A stretch of 64,000 bases of DNA from Ignavibacteria bacterium (GCA_021286645.1 JAJTBZ010000037.1:1-64000), one strand, 5' to 3'; numbered from the stretch's first letter, positions 37,484 through 46,379 are shown. The notes: generated from the sequence alone by a model not told the origin. Made by a program: numbers and translations.

Positions 37484-39082
37484 ATGAAAACATCTATACT
37501 TAGCCGGTTAAGCGTTAAGCTTATTCTCGTTATCTCGGCAGTTTTGCTGATAAACCTGCTCGTGTACACAATTATTACTGTACGCGATCTGAAGCAGCAA
37601 ATTACCAGTGCCTGTGTTTTAAACGCGTATAATATGAGCGATATCGTAAAGAAATCTGCCCGGTACAGTATGATGTTAAACCGCAGCGATGATATTCACC
37701 AGATAGTTAAAACAGTTGGAACAGAAAAGGGCGTGTACAAACTGCGTGTTTACAACAAAATAGGCAGTGTTAAATATTCATCCGATTCTACCGAGCTTGG
37801 CCGCTCAATTGATATGAACTCAGAATCATGTAATGCCTGTCATTCGGGCGGTAAAGTCCTGAAAAACCTGCCATTCGAGAAAATGATTCGTTTTTATGAA
37901 AATGAAGAGGGCAAGAGGGTACTGGGTTTTATTAATCCGATTTATAATGAACCGGACTGCTCTAATGCCGATTGTCATTACCACCCGCCGGAAAAGGCAA
38001 TTTTAGGCGTGTTGGATTTGATTATCTTTACGAATAAAATAGATGCAATTACGGATACAAACGTAAGAAATTTTATTGCCGGTTCTATATTAATTACTTT
38101 ACTGATTGCAATATCAACGGCAATAGCAATCGGTTTGGTAGTGAATTCACCGTTGCGCAAAATACGGGAAGGAATACATCAGCTCGCGGCGGGAAATTTA
38201 ACATATAAAATTGATGTTGAGTCAAATGATGAACTGGGTGATACAGCTCATCTGTTTAATAATATGGCCGAGCAGCTGGATAAAGCATATACGGAAATAA
38301 AAAATTGGAACGAAACGCTTCATATTAAGGTGCGCGAGAAGAATGAAGAATTAAAGAAAATTTATGATCAGATAGTGCATGTTGAAAAACTTGCCTCGTT
38401 AGGTAAACTATCAGCCACAGTTGCGCACGAGTTGAATAACCCTCTGGAAGGAATTTTAACTTATAGCAAGCTGATAGCGAAAATGCTCCAAAAACAGAAT
38501 CAGGCCGGGAAACATGATAACCTGATAAAATACCTTACATTAATATCTGATGAAAGTGCCCGTTGCGGCAGAATTGTTAAGGATCTGCTGTTATTCTCGC
38601 ATACCGGCGGGAACCCGTATCAGTTACAGGACTTGCGGGTTATTATCGATAAGGCTTTGACTCTTATTAACCATCACCTGGAAATACATAAAATCAGGCT
38701 GGTGAAAGTTATGGATCATGGACAAATAAGTGTTAACTGCGATGTGCAGAAGATTGAACAGGCTCTGCTGACAATAATTATGAACGCGATAGAAGCTATG
38801 CCCGATGGCGGTAAGTTGACGGTAATTGCTTCCAAGGCAGATAATACAGCCATGGTACTGGTAAAAGATGAAGGCCCGGGTATTTGCGAAAAAGATTTAC
38901 CAAACATTTTCGATCCTTTTTATTCAACAAAAAAAGATAAAAAGGGAACAGGCTTAGGGCTTTCTGTTTGCTATGGTATTATTATGCAGCATAAAGGAAG
39001 TGTTTCTGTTGAAGAAACTTCCGAAAAAGGTACAACATTTAAGGTTTTATTACCACTCCACGAAAAAGCAAAGGACGCGTAA
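37484..39082 (+). CDS. membrane histidine kinase with periplasmic c-type haem motifs
   Basis: A 532-residue sensor kinase. Helices at about 13-33 and 196-220 enclose a periplasmic domain with a canonical haem c site C116-N-A-C-H120 (SESCNACHSGG) and a second site C159-S-N-A-D-C-H165 of the CX4CH form known from cytochromes c3. The cytoplasmic part has a HAMP domain (221-275), a short coiled coil, HisKA with H315 in ATVAHELNNPLEG and an ATPase domain with NAIEAMPDGG, DEGPGI and GTGLGL boxes. It could sense redox state or a haem ligand such as NO, CO or oxygen. The stop overlaps the start of its sigma-54 activator by one base (TAATG), so the two form a two-component pair. Confidence 0.92.
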   Translation: MKTSILSRLSVKLILVISAVLLINLLVYTIITVRDLKQQITSACVLNAYNMSDIVKKSARYSMMLNRSDDIHQIVKTVGTEKGVYKLRVYNKIGSVKYSSDSTELGRSIDMNSESCNACHSGGKVLKNLPFEKMIRFYENEEGKRVLGFINPIYNEPDCSNADCHYHPPEKAILGVLDLIIFTNKIDAITDTNVRNFIAGSILITLLIAISTAIAIGLVVNSPLRKIREGIHQLAAGNLTYKIDVESNDELGDTAHLFNNMAEQLDKAYTEIKNWNETLHIKVREKNEELKKIYDQIVHVEKLASLGKLSATVAHELNNPLEGILTYSKLIAKMLQKQNQAGKHDNLIKYLTLISDESARCGRIVKDLLLFSHTGGNPYQLQDLRVIIDKALTLINHHLEIHKIRLVKVMDHGQISVNCDVQKIEQALLTIIMNAIEAMPDGGKLTVIASKADNTAMVLVKDEGPGICEKDLPNIFDPFYSTKKDKKGTGLGLSVCYGIIMQHKGSVSVEETSEKGTTFKVLLPLHEKAKDA

Positions 39083-40437
39083 TGAGTGATAAAATGAATT
39101 CAAAAGGTTCAATTTTAATTGTAGATGATGAAGAGATAGTACGGGAGTCATTATTCCACTGGTTCCGTGAAGATAATTATTCGGTTGATGCTGCTGAAGA
39201 TGCTGAAATTGCATTAAGGATGTACAGCAAGTCCAAATACGATGTATTACTGGTGGATATGAAAATGCCCGGTATGAGCGGTTTGGATTTTTTGAACAAA
39301 ATTAAACAGATTGACGCTGAAGCAATTGTCATTATCATTACCGCGTTCGCATCTGTTCCAACTGCCATTAAAGCACTGAAAGATGGTGCGTTTGATTATA
39401 TTACCAAACCGGTTGATCCGGATGAATTGAGTCACCTGGTTGACAGGGCATTCCAGCAAATTAAGCTGAAAAAAGAGAACACACAGCTTAAGGCAAACAT
39501 TGAAGAAACAATTCGTCCCGATAACCTGATTGGCGAGAGCCCGCAAATGCAAAAGATCCTTTCGCTAATTCAAACAGTTGCGCCTACGGATACAACCGTT
39601 ATGATCCGGGGTGAAAGCGGTACCGGAAAGGAAATTGTTGCTAAGGGAATTCATATAAACAGTAACCGAAGATATTTCCCGATAGTTACCGTTAACTGCG
39701 GTGCTTTGCCTGAGACTTTATTGGAAAGTGAATTGTTTGGCCATGAAAAGGGCTCGTTTACCGGGGCTCATTACCGGAGAAAAGGTAAGTTCGAAATGGC
39801 TAATGGCGGAAGCATTTTCCTCGATGAAATCGGTACTATTTCGCAAAAGGTTCAGATTGAATTGCTGCGCGTACTGGATACCAAGCAATTTACCAGACTT
39901 GGCGGCAATGATGTAATAAGCAGCGATTTCAGAATAATTGCCGCAACCAATGAAAATCTTGAAGAGCTGGTAAAGGAAGGTAAATTCCGCGAAGATTTGT
40001 ATTATCGGCTAAATGTATTTAGTATCTTTATACCGCCGCTTCGTGAAAGGAAAGATGATATACCGCTTTTGGCATACTATTTCCTGAAGCAGTTTACCCT
40101 CGCGATGAATAAAAAGATTACTGACTTTTCACCGGAGGCTATGGACTTTCTGGTTAATTACCATTGGCACGGGAATGTGCGTGAGCTGGAAAATGCTATT
40201 GAAAGAGCTGTGGTAGTTTGCAAAGACGGACAAATTGTACCTGAGGATTTGCCATTTCAACAGCAGCAGATATACCGCCTCGGTCCAGAAGACCAGTCGC
40301 TTTCTGCCATCGAAAAAGTACATATTCATAAGGTATTGCTGGAAAACCAATGGAATATTACACGCAGCGCAGAAACGTTAGGCATAGACCGCGTAACGTT
40401 GTATAATAAAATAAACAAATATGGTTTGCAGCGCTGA
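39082..40437 (+). CDS. NtrC-family sigma-54-dependent response regulator
   Basis: A 451-residue activator with all three expected domains. The receiver (1-125) has D59 as phospho-acceptor in LLVDMKMPG and K109. The AAA+ domain has Walker A GESGTGKE (177-184), Walker B SIFLDEIG, and a loop that reads GSFTGA (224-229) where GAFTGA is the rule. The Fis-type helix-turn-helix is at the C terminus (TRSAETLGIDRVTLYNKINKYGL region). It would open promoters bound by sigma-54 RNA polymerase after phosphorylation by the haem-motif kinase just upstream. The stop codon overlaps the likely start of the archaemetzincin gene. Confidence 0.94.
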   Translation: MSDKMNSKGSILIVDDEEIVRESLFHWFREDNYSVDAAEDAEIALRMYSKSKYDVLLVDMKMPGMSGLDFLNKIKQIDAEAIVIIITAFASVPTAIKALKDGAFDYITKPVDPDELSHLVDRAFQQIKLKKENTQLKANIEETIRPDNLIGESPQMQKILSLIQTVAPTDTTVMIRGESGTGKEIVAKGIHINSNRRYFPIVTVNCGALPETLLESELFGHEKGSFTGAHYRRKGKFEMANGGSIFLDEIGTISQKVQIELLRVLDTKQFTRLGGNDVISSDFRIIAATNENLEELVKEGKFREDLYYRLNVFSIFIPPLRERKDDIPLLAYYFLKQFTLAMNKKITDFSPEAMDFLVNYHWHGNVRELENAIERAVVVCKDGQIVPEDLPFQQQQIYRLGPEDQSLSAIEKVHIHKVLLENQWNITRSAETLGIDRVTLYNKINKYGLQR

Positions 40438-40982
40438 GTTTACCAGGTAACATATTTCTCGCACCCTGTAGTTTTTCTAATACAGCGGTGCTAGGTGAAA
40501 TTCAGGCGCGGCTTGAAAATTTTTACCCCGGCAAGGTGAAAACCATAAATTTGCCTTTAGATATTGATGCGGTCTTTTCGGCGGAAAGATCGCAATACTA
40601 TTCAACGAAACTGCTGGCGCAGGCATTACCTTTCTCTACGCAATACCCCGGCTATATTATTATTCTCGTAGATTTCGATCTCTACATACCCGTGCTGACC
40701 TATGTATTCGGCGAAGCTATGTTGAGGGGGAATATTTCAATTGTATCGCTTTGCCGGCTGCATGAAGAATTTTATACAGGCAGTACCGATGATTCCCTCT
40801 TACTTAAAAGGGCAATGAAGGAAGTGCTTCATGAGCTTGGTCATAACTTTGGCTTGTATCACTGCCAGAATTGGGAATGTGTTATGCATTCCTCAAGCGG
40901 GATAGAAGAAGTTGATATTAAAGGGGACTATTTTTGCGCGTCCTGTCAAAAACTCATTAACGAGCCCACGGAAAACAACTAA
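40434..40982 (+). CDS. archaemetzincin-family zinc metallopeptidase
   Basis: The protein carries the archaemetzincin signature HELGHNFGLYHC...C-V-M, then, 16 residues on, a CASC pair; these are the zinc ligands and the four structural cysteines. The upstream segment DFDLYIPVLTYVFGEA is also typical. A GTG start at 40488 would give 164 residues, but conserved-looking sequence continues upstream in frame (NIFLAPCSFSNTA), with no ATG, GTG or TTG before the stop at 40407. I therefore propose CTG at 40434, overlapping the regulator's TGA as CTGA, giving 182 residues; ATA at 40452 after AGGT is an alternative. No signal peptide is visible, so it is cytoplasmic. The coupling to a two-component operon is unexpected. 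Confidence 0.82.
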   Translation: MSLPGNIFLAPCSFSNTAVLGEIQARLENFYPGKVKTINLPLDIDAVFSAERSQYYSTKLLAQALPFSTQYPGYIIILVDFDLYIPVLTYVFGEAMLRGNISIVSLCRLHEEFYTGSTDDSLLLKRAMKEVLHELGHNFGLYHCQNWECVMHSSSGIEEVDIKGDYFCASCQKLINEPTENN

Positions 40983-41105
40983 CCCGGGCTAACCTAAAAC
41001 ATTCCCGCGCTATTTCATTTTCAGTCGGTATTTGCGTGCCAAATCATTCAGTATAAAGAAAGCATAAAGAAACTGAGCAACAATTTTTTCCGAATGATGA
41101 ATCTG

Positions 41106-41138
41106 TTTGCTTATCCTCATAACTTCATAGTAATTTTG
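41106..41138 (+). promoter_or_regulatory. Bacteroidota-type promoter of the exported hydrolase
   Basis: TTTG at 41106-41109 and TAATTTTG at 41131-41138 are 21 bases apart, a full match to the TTTG / TAnnTTTG promoter known from Bacteroidota. Transcription would start near 41145, about 60 bases before the ATG at 41206. Confidence 0.6.
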
Positions 41139-41205
41139 CACTATTAAATCGGGTAGCCCGGGACTCCTGATGATAATAGATTGGATTAATAATTTGAAGG
41201 TTTAT

Positions 41206-42624
41206 ATGAAGACGATTCGTTCTCTGGTTGTTTTGTTCTCGATTTTACTCATGGGTATTGCATTTCCTCAACATGCGAAGGCCAAACATTTAGCGGGCGA
41301 TTATTTGGGTAAATTATCGTTTAATGGTACATCGCTTCGAATAGTTTTTCATTTTACGCATAGTGATAGTGCAGGGTGGCAGGCCACCTTGGACAGCCCT
41401 GATCAAAAGGTGTTCGGTTTGAAGGGCGAAAATTTTTCTGTTAAGGGTGATAGTTTTTCTGCGGGTTTTAAAATGGTAGGTGGCAGCCTTACAGGAAAGA
41501 TTATAACTGATTCGCTTCTGAAATGCGTTTGGTCTCAGAATTCAATGAAATTCCAGATTGAATTGAAAAAAACACAATACGTGCCCGAAAAACCTGCGCG
41601 TCCCCAGACACCGAAAAAACCATACCCATACACAGAGCAGGGAATAAGCTTTGAGAATAAAGAAGCCGGAGTTAAGCTTGCCGGTACTTTAACCTATCCG
41701 AAGGAAGGGACTAATATTCCGGTAGTCGTTCTCGTTACCGGGTCGGGGCCACAGAACCGGGACGAGGAGATATTTGGGCATCAACCATTTTGGGTAATTG
41801 CGGACTATCTTTCCCGGAACGGAATAGCGGTACTTCGATATGATGACCGTGGAGTTGGCGCTTCTACGGGTGACTTCTCGACTTCTACAACATTAGATTT
41901 TGCCGAGGATGCAGCCGCAGCAATTGCTTTTGCGAGGGAGCAGACGTACTTTAAACCGGGCAAAGTAGGTATAATAGGTCATAGCGAAGGCGGCTTAATT
42001 GCCGAGTTGCTTGCCTCAAGGAATGTGTGCGATTTTGCAGTGTTATTGGCGGCTCCGGGTGTGTCGGGCGATAGAATTCTGCTACAGCAGGGTGCTCTAA
42101 TGGGCAAGGCAACAGGTGCTTCAGCAGAGAATCTCGCGAAGGCTACAGAAATATCCAGAGAAATTTATACTGCTATTAAAACCGAAAAAGATATTGCAAA
42201 GCTTTCAACTTTGATTGAATCAAAAATTCGTGCTCAATCTCCTAAATTGAGCGATACCACTTCGGCAGCGTATCAGCAGGTTGCAGCATCAATAAAAGCG
42301 CAGATAGCGCAACTTACCAGCCCGTGGTATAGATTTTTCATTAATTTCGACCCCGAACAGGCATTGAAAAATATTACCGTGCCCGTGCTCGCGCTTGGCG
42401 GTTCGAAGGATTTGCAAGTCCCGGCGGATAGTAATTTAACAGTCATTCAGAAATATCTCGAACTGGCGGGGAATAAGCACTTTGAAGTGAAAAAAATTGA
42501 AGGAGTAAATCACTTATTCCAATCAGCAATTACCGGTTATCTGAATGAATACGCGCAAATAGAGGAAACTATAAAACCGGAGGTGTTAATGCTAATGAAA
42601 GATTTTATTATAAGATATAAATAG
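41206..42624 (+). CDS. exported alpha/beta hydrolase
   Basis: A 472-residue protein with a signal peptide (MKTIRSLVVLFSILLMGIAF, cleavage near AKA). Residues about 27-125 form a small beta-rich domain (LAGDYLGKLSFNGTSLRIVFHF) that is often found before this hydrolase type. The alpha/beta hydrolase fold starts at about 150: oxyanion region VLVTGSGPQNRDE, nucleophile elbow GIIGHSEGG, and the acid and His in SKDLQVPAD and GVNHLFQ. The substrate is an ester or peptide in the periplasm; no more can be said. The ATG at 41206 is preferred over 41170 because it gives the signal peptide and follows GAAGG. A terminator comes right after the stop. Confidence 0.88.
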   Translation: MKTIRSLVVLFSILLMGIAFPQHAKAKHLAGDYLGKLSFNGTSLRIVFHFTHSDSAGWQATLDSPDQKVFGLKGENFSVKGDSFSAGFKMVGGSLTGKIITDSLLKCVWSQNSMKFQIELKKTQYVPEKPARPQTPKKPYPYTEQGISFENKEAGVKLAGTLTYPKEGTNIPVVVLVTGSGPQNRDEEIFGHQPFWVIADYLSRNGIAVLRYDDRGVGASTGDFSTSTTLDFAEDAAAAIAFAREQTYFKPGKVGIIGHSEGGLIAELLASRNVCDFAVLLAAPGVSGDRILLQQGALMGKATGASAENLAKATEISREIYTAIKTEKDIAKLSTLIESKIRAQSPKLSDTTSAAYQQVAASIKAQIAQLTSPWYRFFINFDPEQALKNITVPVLALGGSKDLQVPADSNLTVIQKYLELAGNKHFEVKKIEGVNHLFQSAITGYLNEYAQIEETIKPEVLMLMKDFIIRYK

Positions 42625-42635
42625 TCGGTTACCGG

Positions 42636-42669
42636 TGCCCCTTTGTGAAAATGAAGGGGCATTTTTTTT
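42636..42669 (+). terminator. rho-independent terminator after the hydrolase
   Basis: An eight-base-pair stem TGCCCCTT / AAGGGGCA (42636-42643 with 42654-42661) is followed by eight T. Confidence 0.9.
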
Positions 42670-42721
42670 GTATATTACGGATAACTATTACAGTGGCTTG
42701 AAGAACAAACAGAAGGGAATT

Positions 42722-43423
42722 ATGCAGGATCCGGTTGTTGGCGCGCTTTGGTTTATAATCTTTATTATTTCAACTACATTTCATGAAGCGGCCCATGCTT
42801 TTGCCGCATATAAAATGGGTGACGATACCGCATTTAGGGGCGGGCAGGTATCGCTAAATCCTATGCCGCATATTCGACGAGAACCGATTGGCATGGTTGT
42901 TTTACCGCTGATATCGTTCTTCCTTGGCGGCTGGATGATAGGCTGGGCGAGTACACCGTATAATGCTGCCTGGGGTGAGCGGTATCCGAAAAAAGCTGCC
43001 GCGATGGCCGCGGCCGGACCGATAGGAAATTTTTTGCTTATTATTGTTTCAGTTATATGCATCAGGGTGTTAATAGCCATCGGCTATTTTGTTGTTCCGG
43101 AAACTGTTATGGTTGGTGGTATTGTAACCTGCGCGAATCATTCATGGTACGGGGCTTTGTTGGCACAGGCTCTAAGTATCATGTTTTCGCTAAATGTGCT
43201 GCTTATGCTATTCAACCTGCTTCCTGTTCCGCCACTTGATGGCAGCGGACTGATTCCGATGTACCTGAGCGATGAAGCAGCGCAGAAATATTTACATTTA
43301 ATTCAAATGCCGCAATTCCGATTCGGGGGACTCATGCTGGCATGGTATGCATTCGATAAAATATTCCCGCCGGTACATCTCGCGTGTATTAATCTATTAT
43401 ATCCCGGGTATAACTTTTTTTAG
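42722..43423 (+). CDS. M50-family site-2-type membrane metalloprotease
   Basis: A 233-residue integral membrane protease. The zinc motif HEAAH is at 21-25 inside the first helix (FIISTTFHEAAHAF), and the second metal-binding motif is in LLPVPPLDGSGL in a later helix, where the Asp is the third ligand. A central AAGPIGNFLLI segment is conserved in M50 proteins. There is no PDZ domain, so this resembles the small YwhC/FtsH-like group rather than RseP. It would cut a membrane protein within the bilayer. ATG 42722 follows GAAGGGAATT; a GTG at 42635 lies inside the terminator of the previous gene and is rejected. Confidence 0.88.
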   Translation: MQDPVVGALWFIIFIISTTFHEAAHAFAAYKMGDDTAFRGGQVSLNPMPHIRREPIGMVVLPLISFFLGGWMIGWASTPYNAAWGERYPKKAAAMAAAGPIGNFLLIIVSVICIRVLIAIGYFVVPETVMVGGIVTCANHSWYGALLAQALSIMFSLNVLLMLFNLLPVPPLDGSGLIPMYLSDEAAQKYLHLIQMPQFRFGGLMLAWYAFDKIFPPVHLACINLLYPGYNFF

Positions 43424-43442
43424 ACGGCGAGATTTAAAATGG

Positions 43443-43520
43443 CGAGGCTGTCTCGCAAGTCTGATCCGGATACAAAGCATGCATTGCTTTAGATAAATAC
43501 TGACTTACGAGACAGCCTCG
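43443..43520. repeat. 19-bp nested inverted repeat, possible MITE-like element
   Basis: The arms 43443-43461 and 43502-43520 are complementary at 18 of 19 positions (arm begins CGAGGCTGTCTCG). The 40-base interior contains its own hairpin, AAAGCA / TGCTTT around TGCAT. Eleven A follow on the plus strand, so this is not a standard terminator for either neighbouring gene. No clear target-site duplication was seen. Confidence 0.6.
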
Positions 43521-43534
43521 AAAAAAAAAAAGTG

Positions 43535-44791
43535 TTATTCAGAAAACTTTTTGAATATCACCGATGTATTGTGACCACCGAAACCGAAAACATTACTCAA
43601 ACCATAATTTACGGTGCGCTTTTGTGGCGCGTTAAAAGTATAATTGAGATCGCATTCAGGATCAGGGTTGACGAAGTTAATTGTTGGAGGAACGAGATCT
43701 TCCTGAAGAGCGAAGATAGTTGCAATTGCTTCAACCGCGCCTGCAGCACCCAGAAGATGCCCTGTCATACTTTTCGTAGAAGAAACGTTCATTTTATATG
43801 CATGCTCACCAAAAACCATTTTAATGGATTTTGTTTCGGCGATATCGCCTAAACCGGTGGAAGTGCCATGCATGTTAATATAATCGATATCGGAAGTTTG
43901 CAAGCCGGCGCTTTCGAGTGCACGTCTCATAGCAAGGGCAGCGCCTATTCCTTCGGGATGGGGAGCTGTGATATGATGCGCGTCAGCAGAAAGGCCTGCG
44001 CCAATCATTTCGGCATAAATTTTTGCACCACGGCGAACGGCATGTTCGTATTCTTCCAAAATAAGGCACCCTGCTCCTTCACCCATAACAAACCCGTCAC
44101 GTGTAGAGTCGAAAGGCCGGCTCGCGGTTTCAGGTTCGTCGTTTCTGGTTGAAAGTGCGCGGGCAGAATTAAAGCCGCCAATGCCCAATTCGCAAATACT
44201 TGCTTCCATACCACCGGAAAGAATCATATTAGCCATGCCGGCTTTAATAAGCAGGTACGCGTCAATGATATTATTATTCGCGGTAGCACATGCTGATACT
44301 GCGCAATAATTCGGCCCGTGGAAACCAAATTCAATGGAAATCTGGCCCGCACCAATATCGGGAATCAGCATAGGAATGAAGAAAGGCGAAATACGATTAG
44401 GCCCCTGGGTATAGTTGGTAACAGCCTGTTGGCTGAATGTTTGGATGCCACCAATACCACTACCCATTATAACACCAATGCCTTCTTTCTCTTCCTGAGA
44501 AAGCGAAGCGGGATCAATATTAGCATCTTTCAATGCTTCTTTTGCAGCTGCAAAAGCATATTGAGCAAATGGGTCGAGTCTGCGGGCAGTTTTTCTATCC
44601 ATGAAGTTACCGGCATCGTAACCTTTTAATTCGCAGGCAAACTTCGTCTCGACGCGTGAAGTGTCAAACGATTGAATAGGGGCAGAACCACTTTTCCCGG
44701 CAAATAAATTGCTGTGGAATTCGGGTACTGATAAACCCAGTGGTGTAAGTGCTCCTAATCCGGTAACAACAACACGTTTTTCATTATGCAT
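43535..44791 (-). CDS. fabF: beta-ketoacyl-ACP synthase II
   Basis: A 418-residue condensing enzyme of fatty acid elongation. The catalytic triad is C168 in AVSACATANN, H308 in NMHGTSTGLGD and H345 in STKSMTGHLLGAAG, with K340 also conserved. The N terminus KRVVVTGLGALTPLG is standard. The ATG at 44791 was chosen over an upstream in-frame start at 44833 because it begins the conserved domain and is preceded by AAAAGGAT. The length matches FabF. The gene is not in the usual acpP-fabF cluster; it is alone and divergent from the PLP decarboxylase, with the inverted repeat at its 3' end. Confidence 0.95.
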   Translation of the reverse strand: MHNEKRVVVTGLGALTPLGLSVPEFHSNLFAGKSGSAPIQSFDTSRVETKFACELKGYDAGNFMDRKTARRLDPFAQYAFAAAKEALKDANIDPASLSQEEKEGIGVIMGSGIGGIQTFSQQAVTNYTQGPNRISPFFIPMLIPDIGAGQISIEFGFHGPNYCAVSACATANNNIIDAYLLIKAGMANMILSGGMEASICELGIGGFNSARALSTRNDEPETASRPFDSTRDGFVMGEGAGCLILEEYEHAVRRGAKIYAEMIGAGLSADAHHITAPHPEGIGAALAMRRALESAGLQTSDIDYINMHGTSTGLGDIAETKSIKMVFGEHAYKMNVSSTKSMTGHLLGAAGAVEAIATIFALQEDLVPPTINFVNPDPECDLNYTFNAPQKRTVNYGLSNVFGFGGHNTSVIFKKFSE

Positions 44792-44897
44792 TCTTTGTAT
44801 CCTTTTATCTATTTTAAGATATTCACAATACAATCTACTAAATTTTCAGAAAAATACTGATATTGGTAGGCAGATTAAACATATTAAGGAGCGAAAC

Positions 44898-46379
44898 GTG
44901 AATCGGAATTCATTTTATAGTTTTATCGGTCCCCGCGGCGAAAACATCCCGGTTTTACAGGAGTATATGAACAAATTACTTAATGTTCATAAAGGATGGA
45001 GAGAAAAGAGTTTTCCCGAGGATGCAGTGGAACTGGATTTTTCGCACTGGGATGATTCGCTTCTTAATAAATATTTTACTGAATTGATGCAAAAAAGCAT
45101 TAGTGGAATACCCGCCTTCCATCCTCGTTATGTTGCACAAATGTTAAAAGATCCATCGCTGCCGGCAGTTTTAGGCTACTTTGCATTCATCCTGAGCAAT
45201 CCGAATAACCACGCCTACGAGGGCGGGCCACAGACAACAGAAATGGAAATGGAAGTTACGGATATGTTGCTTGCAATGTGTGGTATAAAGGGCGGCTGGG
45301 GGCATTTAACAAGCGGCGGATCGCTGGCAAATACTGAAGCGTTGTGGGCAATACGAGATTATAAAAATAACAAAGGGAAAGTATATTTTTCTGAAGCCTC
45401 TCATTACTCGTGGAAAAGAATTTGCTCGATATTGCAAATCAACAGCTATTCGGAAGTGCCCTATGATAATGATTTTCATATGGATTTGAACATACTTGAA
45501 GAATGTCTGAAAAAAGAGCCCGCGATGGCGGTAATAGTAAACATGGGCTCTACGGGAACAGGAAGTGTTGATAATCTTGAAGGGGTGCTCGCGCTACGGG
45601 AAAAATATGGTTTTCATATTCATGTTGATGCAGCTTATGGCGGTTTCTTTCGAACAACTATACTTAATGACGCAGGCGAGCTGTTACCGTATTCTGTCGA
45701 GATGGGTTTGTCTGAATATACTTACAGGCAATATGCGGCGTTAAAAGATGTCGATTCTATAACTATAGATCCGCATAAACAGGGGCAAATGCCATACGGA
45801 GCCGGCGCTGTATTATATAAAGATGAAGCGTTGAGGACGGCAATCTTAAATTCGGCTCCGTACACGTATCATATGCTGGATAAACCGAATATAGGGATGT
45901 GGAGTCTCGAAGGCTCTCGCCCGGGCGCGATGGCAGCCGCTTGTTGGTTAACATATAAAACTATGCCTTTGAATCGATCCGGCATAGGTTCGCTGTTGAC
46001 GGAAACATTAATGACAGCACAAAAATTTACCGAACTATGCGCCGATGCAAACAACTTTATTTTGGCTCATAAACCCGATCTCGATATTACCTGTTTTTAC
46101 CTTCCTGCGCCAGAACCGACAGTCAGGTCGATAAACAAACAGACTGTGAAGATATATCAAACATTGTCGGTTGAAAATCCGGAAGCGGATTTTATCTTAT
46201 CAAAATTTGTACTTCATCCGGAAAGTGCCTCCCGCATATTACCAGGGTATTCTAATTCTGAAAATGAAGACCTTATCCTGTTACGAACGGTTTTTATGAA
46301 GCACTGGTATGGGGCAAACGATTTTTATTATGTACGGGAACTCATAGCCCGAATGACCGAAATTACCCGGAATAGCTAA
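44898..46379 (+). CDS. PLP-dependent group II decarboxylase
   Basis: A 493-residue pyridoxal-phosphate enzyme of the glutamate/aromatic amino acid decarboxylase group. K294 in TIDPHKQGQ forms the aldimine, H170 in SEASHYSW stacks on the cofactor, and D244 in HIHVDAAYGGFF binds its ring nitrogen. The segment LTSGGSLANTEALWAIRD binds the phosphate. The amino acid substrate (tyrosine, tryptophan, glutamate, aspartate or other) cannot be decided from the residues seen. The GTG at 44898 follows AAGGAG at an ideal distance and is preferred over an in-frame start at 44709 that would lie within fabF on the other strand. No partner transporter is adjacent, so an acid-resistance role is not supported. 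Confidence 0.9.
   Translation: MNRNSFYSFIGPRGENIPVLQEYMNKLLNVHKGWREKSFPEDAVELDFSHWDDSLLNKYFTELMQKSISGIPAFHPRYVAQMLKDPSLPAVLGYFAFILSNPNNHAYEGGPQTTEMEMEVTDMLLAMCGIKGGWGHLTSGGSLANTEALWAIRDYKNNKGKVYFSEASHYSWKRICSILQINSYSEVPYDNDFHMDLNILEECLKKEPAMAVIVNMGSTGTGSVDNLEGVLALREKYGFHIHVDAAYGGFFRTTILNDAGELLPYSVEMGLSEYTYRQYAALKDVDSITIDPHKQGQMPYGAGAVLYKDEALRTAILNSAPYTYHMLDKPNIGMWSLEGSRPGAMAAACWLTYKTMPLNRSGIGSLLTETLMTAQKFTELCADANNFILAHKPDLDITCFYLPAPEPTVRSINKQTVKIYQTLSVENPEADFILSKFVLHPESASRILPGYSNSENEDLILLRTVFMKHWYGANDFYYVRELIARMTEITRNS

Noticed and set aside
42635-42721. Longer GTG start for the M50 protease
   Set aside because: The extension runs through the terminator hairpin of the preceding hydrolase, while ATG 42722 has a good ribosome binding site and the normal N terminus.
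43443-43520. Long inverted repeat as an ordinary bidirectional terminator
   Set aside because: Plus-strand transcripts would meet an A run, not a T run, after the stem, and minus-strand transcripts would have no U run after it either.
44709-44897. Longer start for the PLP decarboxylase and a longer start for fabF at 44833
   Set aside because: The decarboxylase extension lies within fabF on the opposite strand, and both shorter starts have clear ribosome binding sites.
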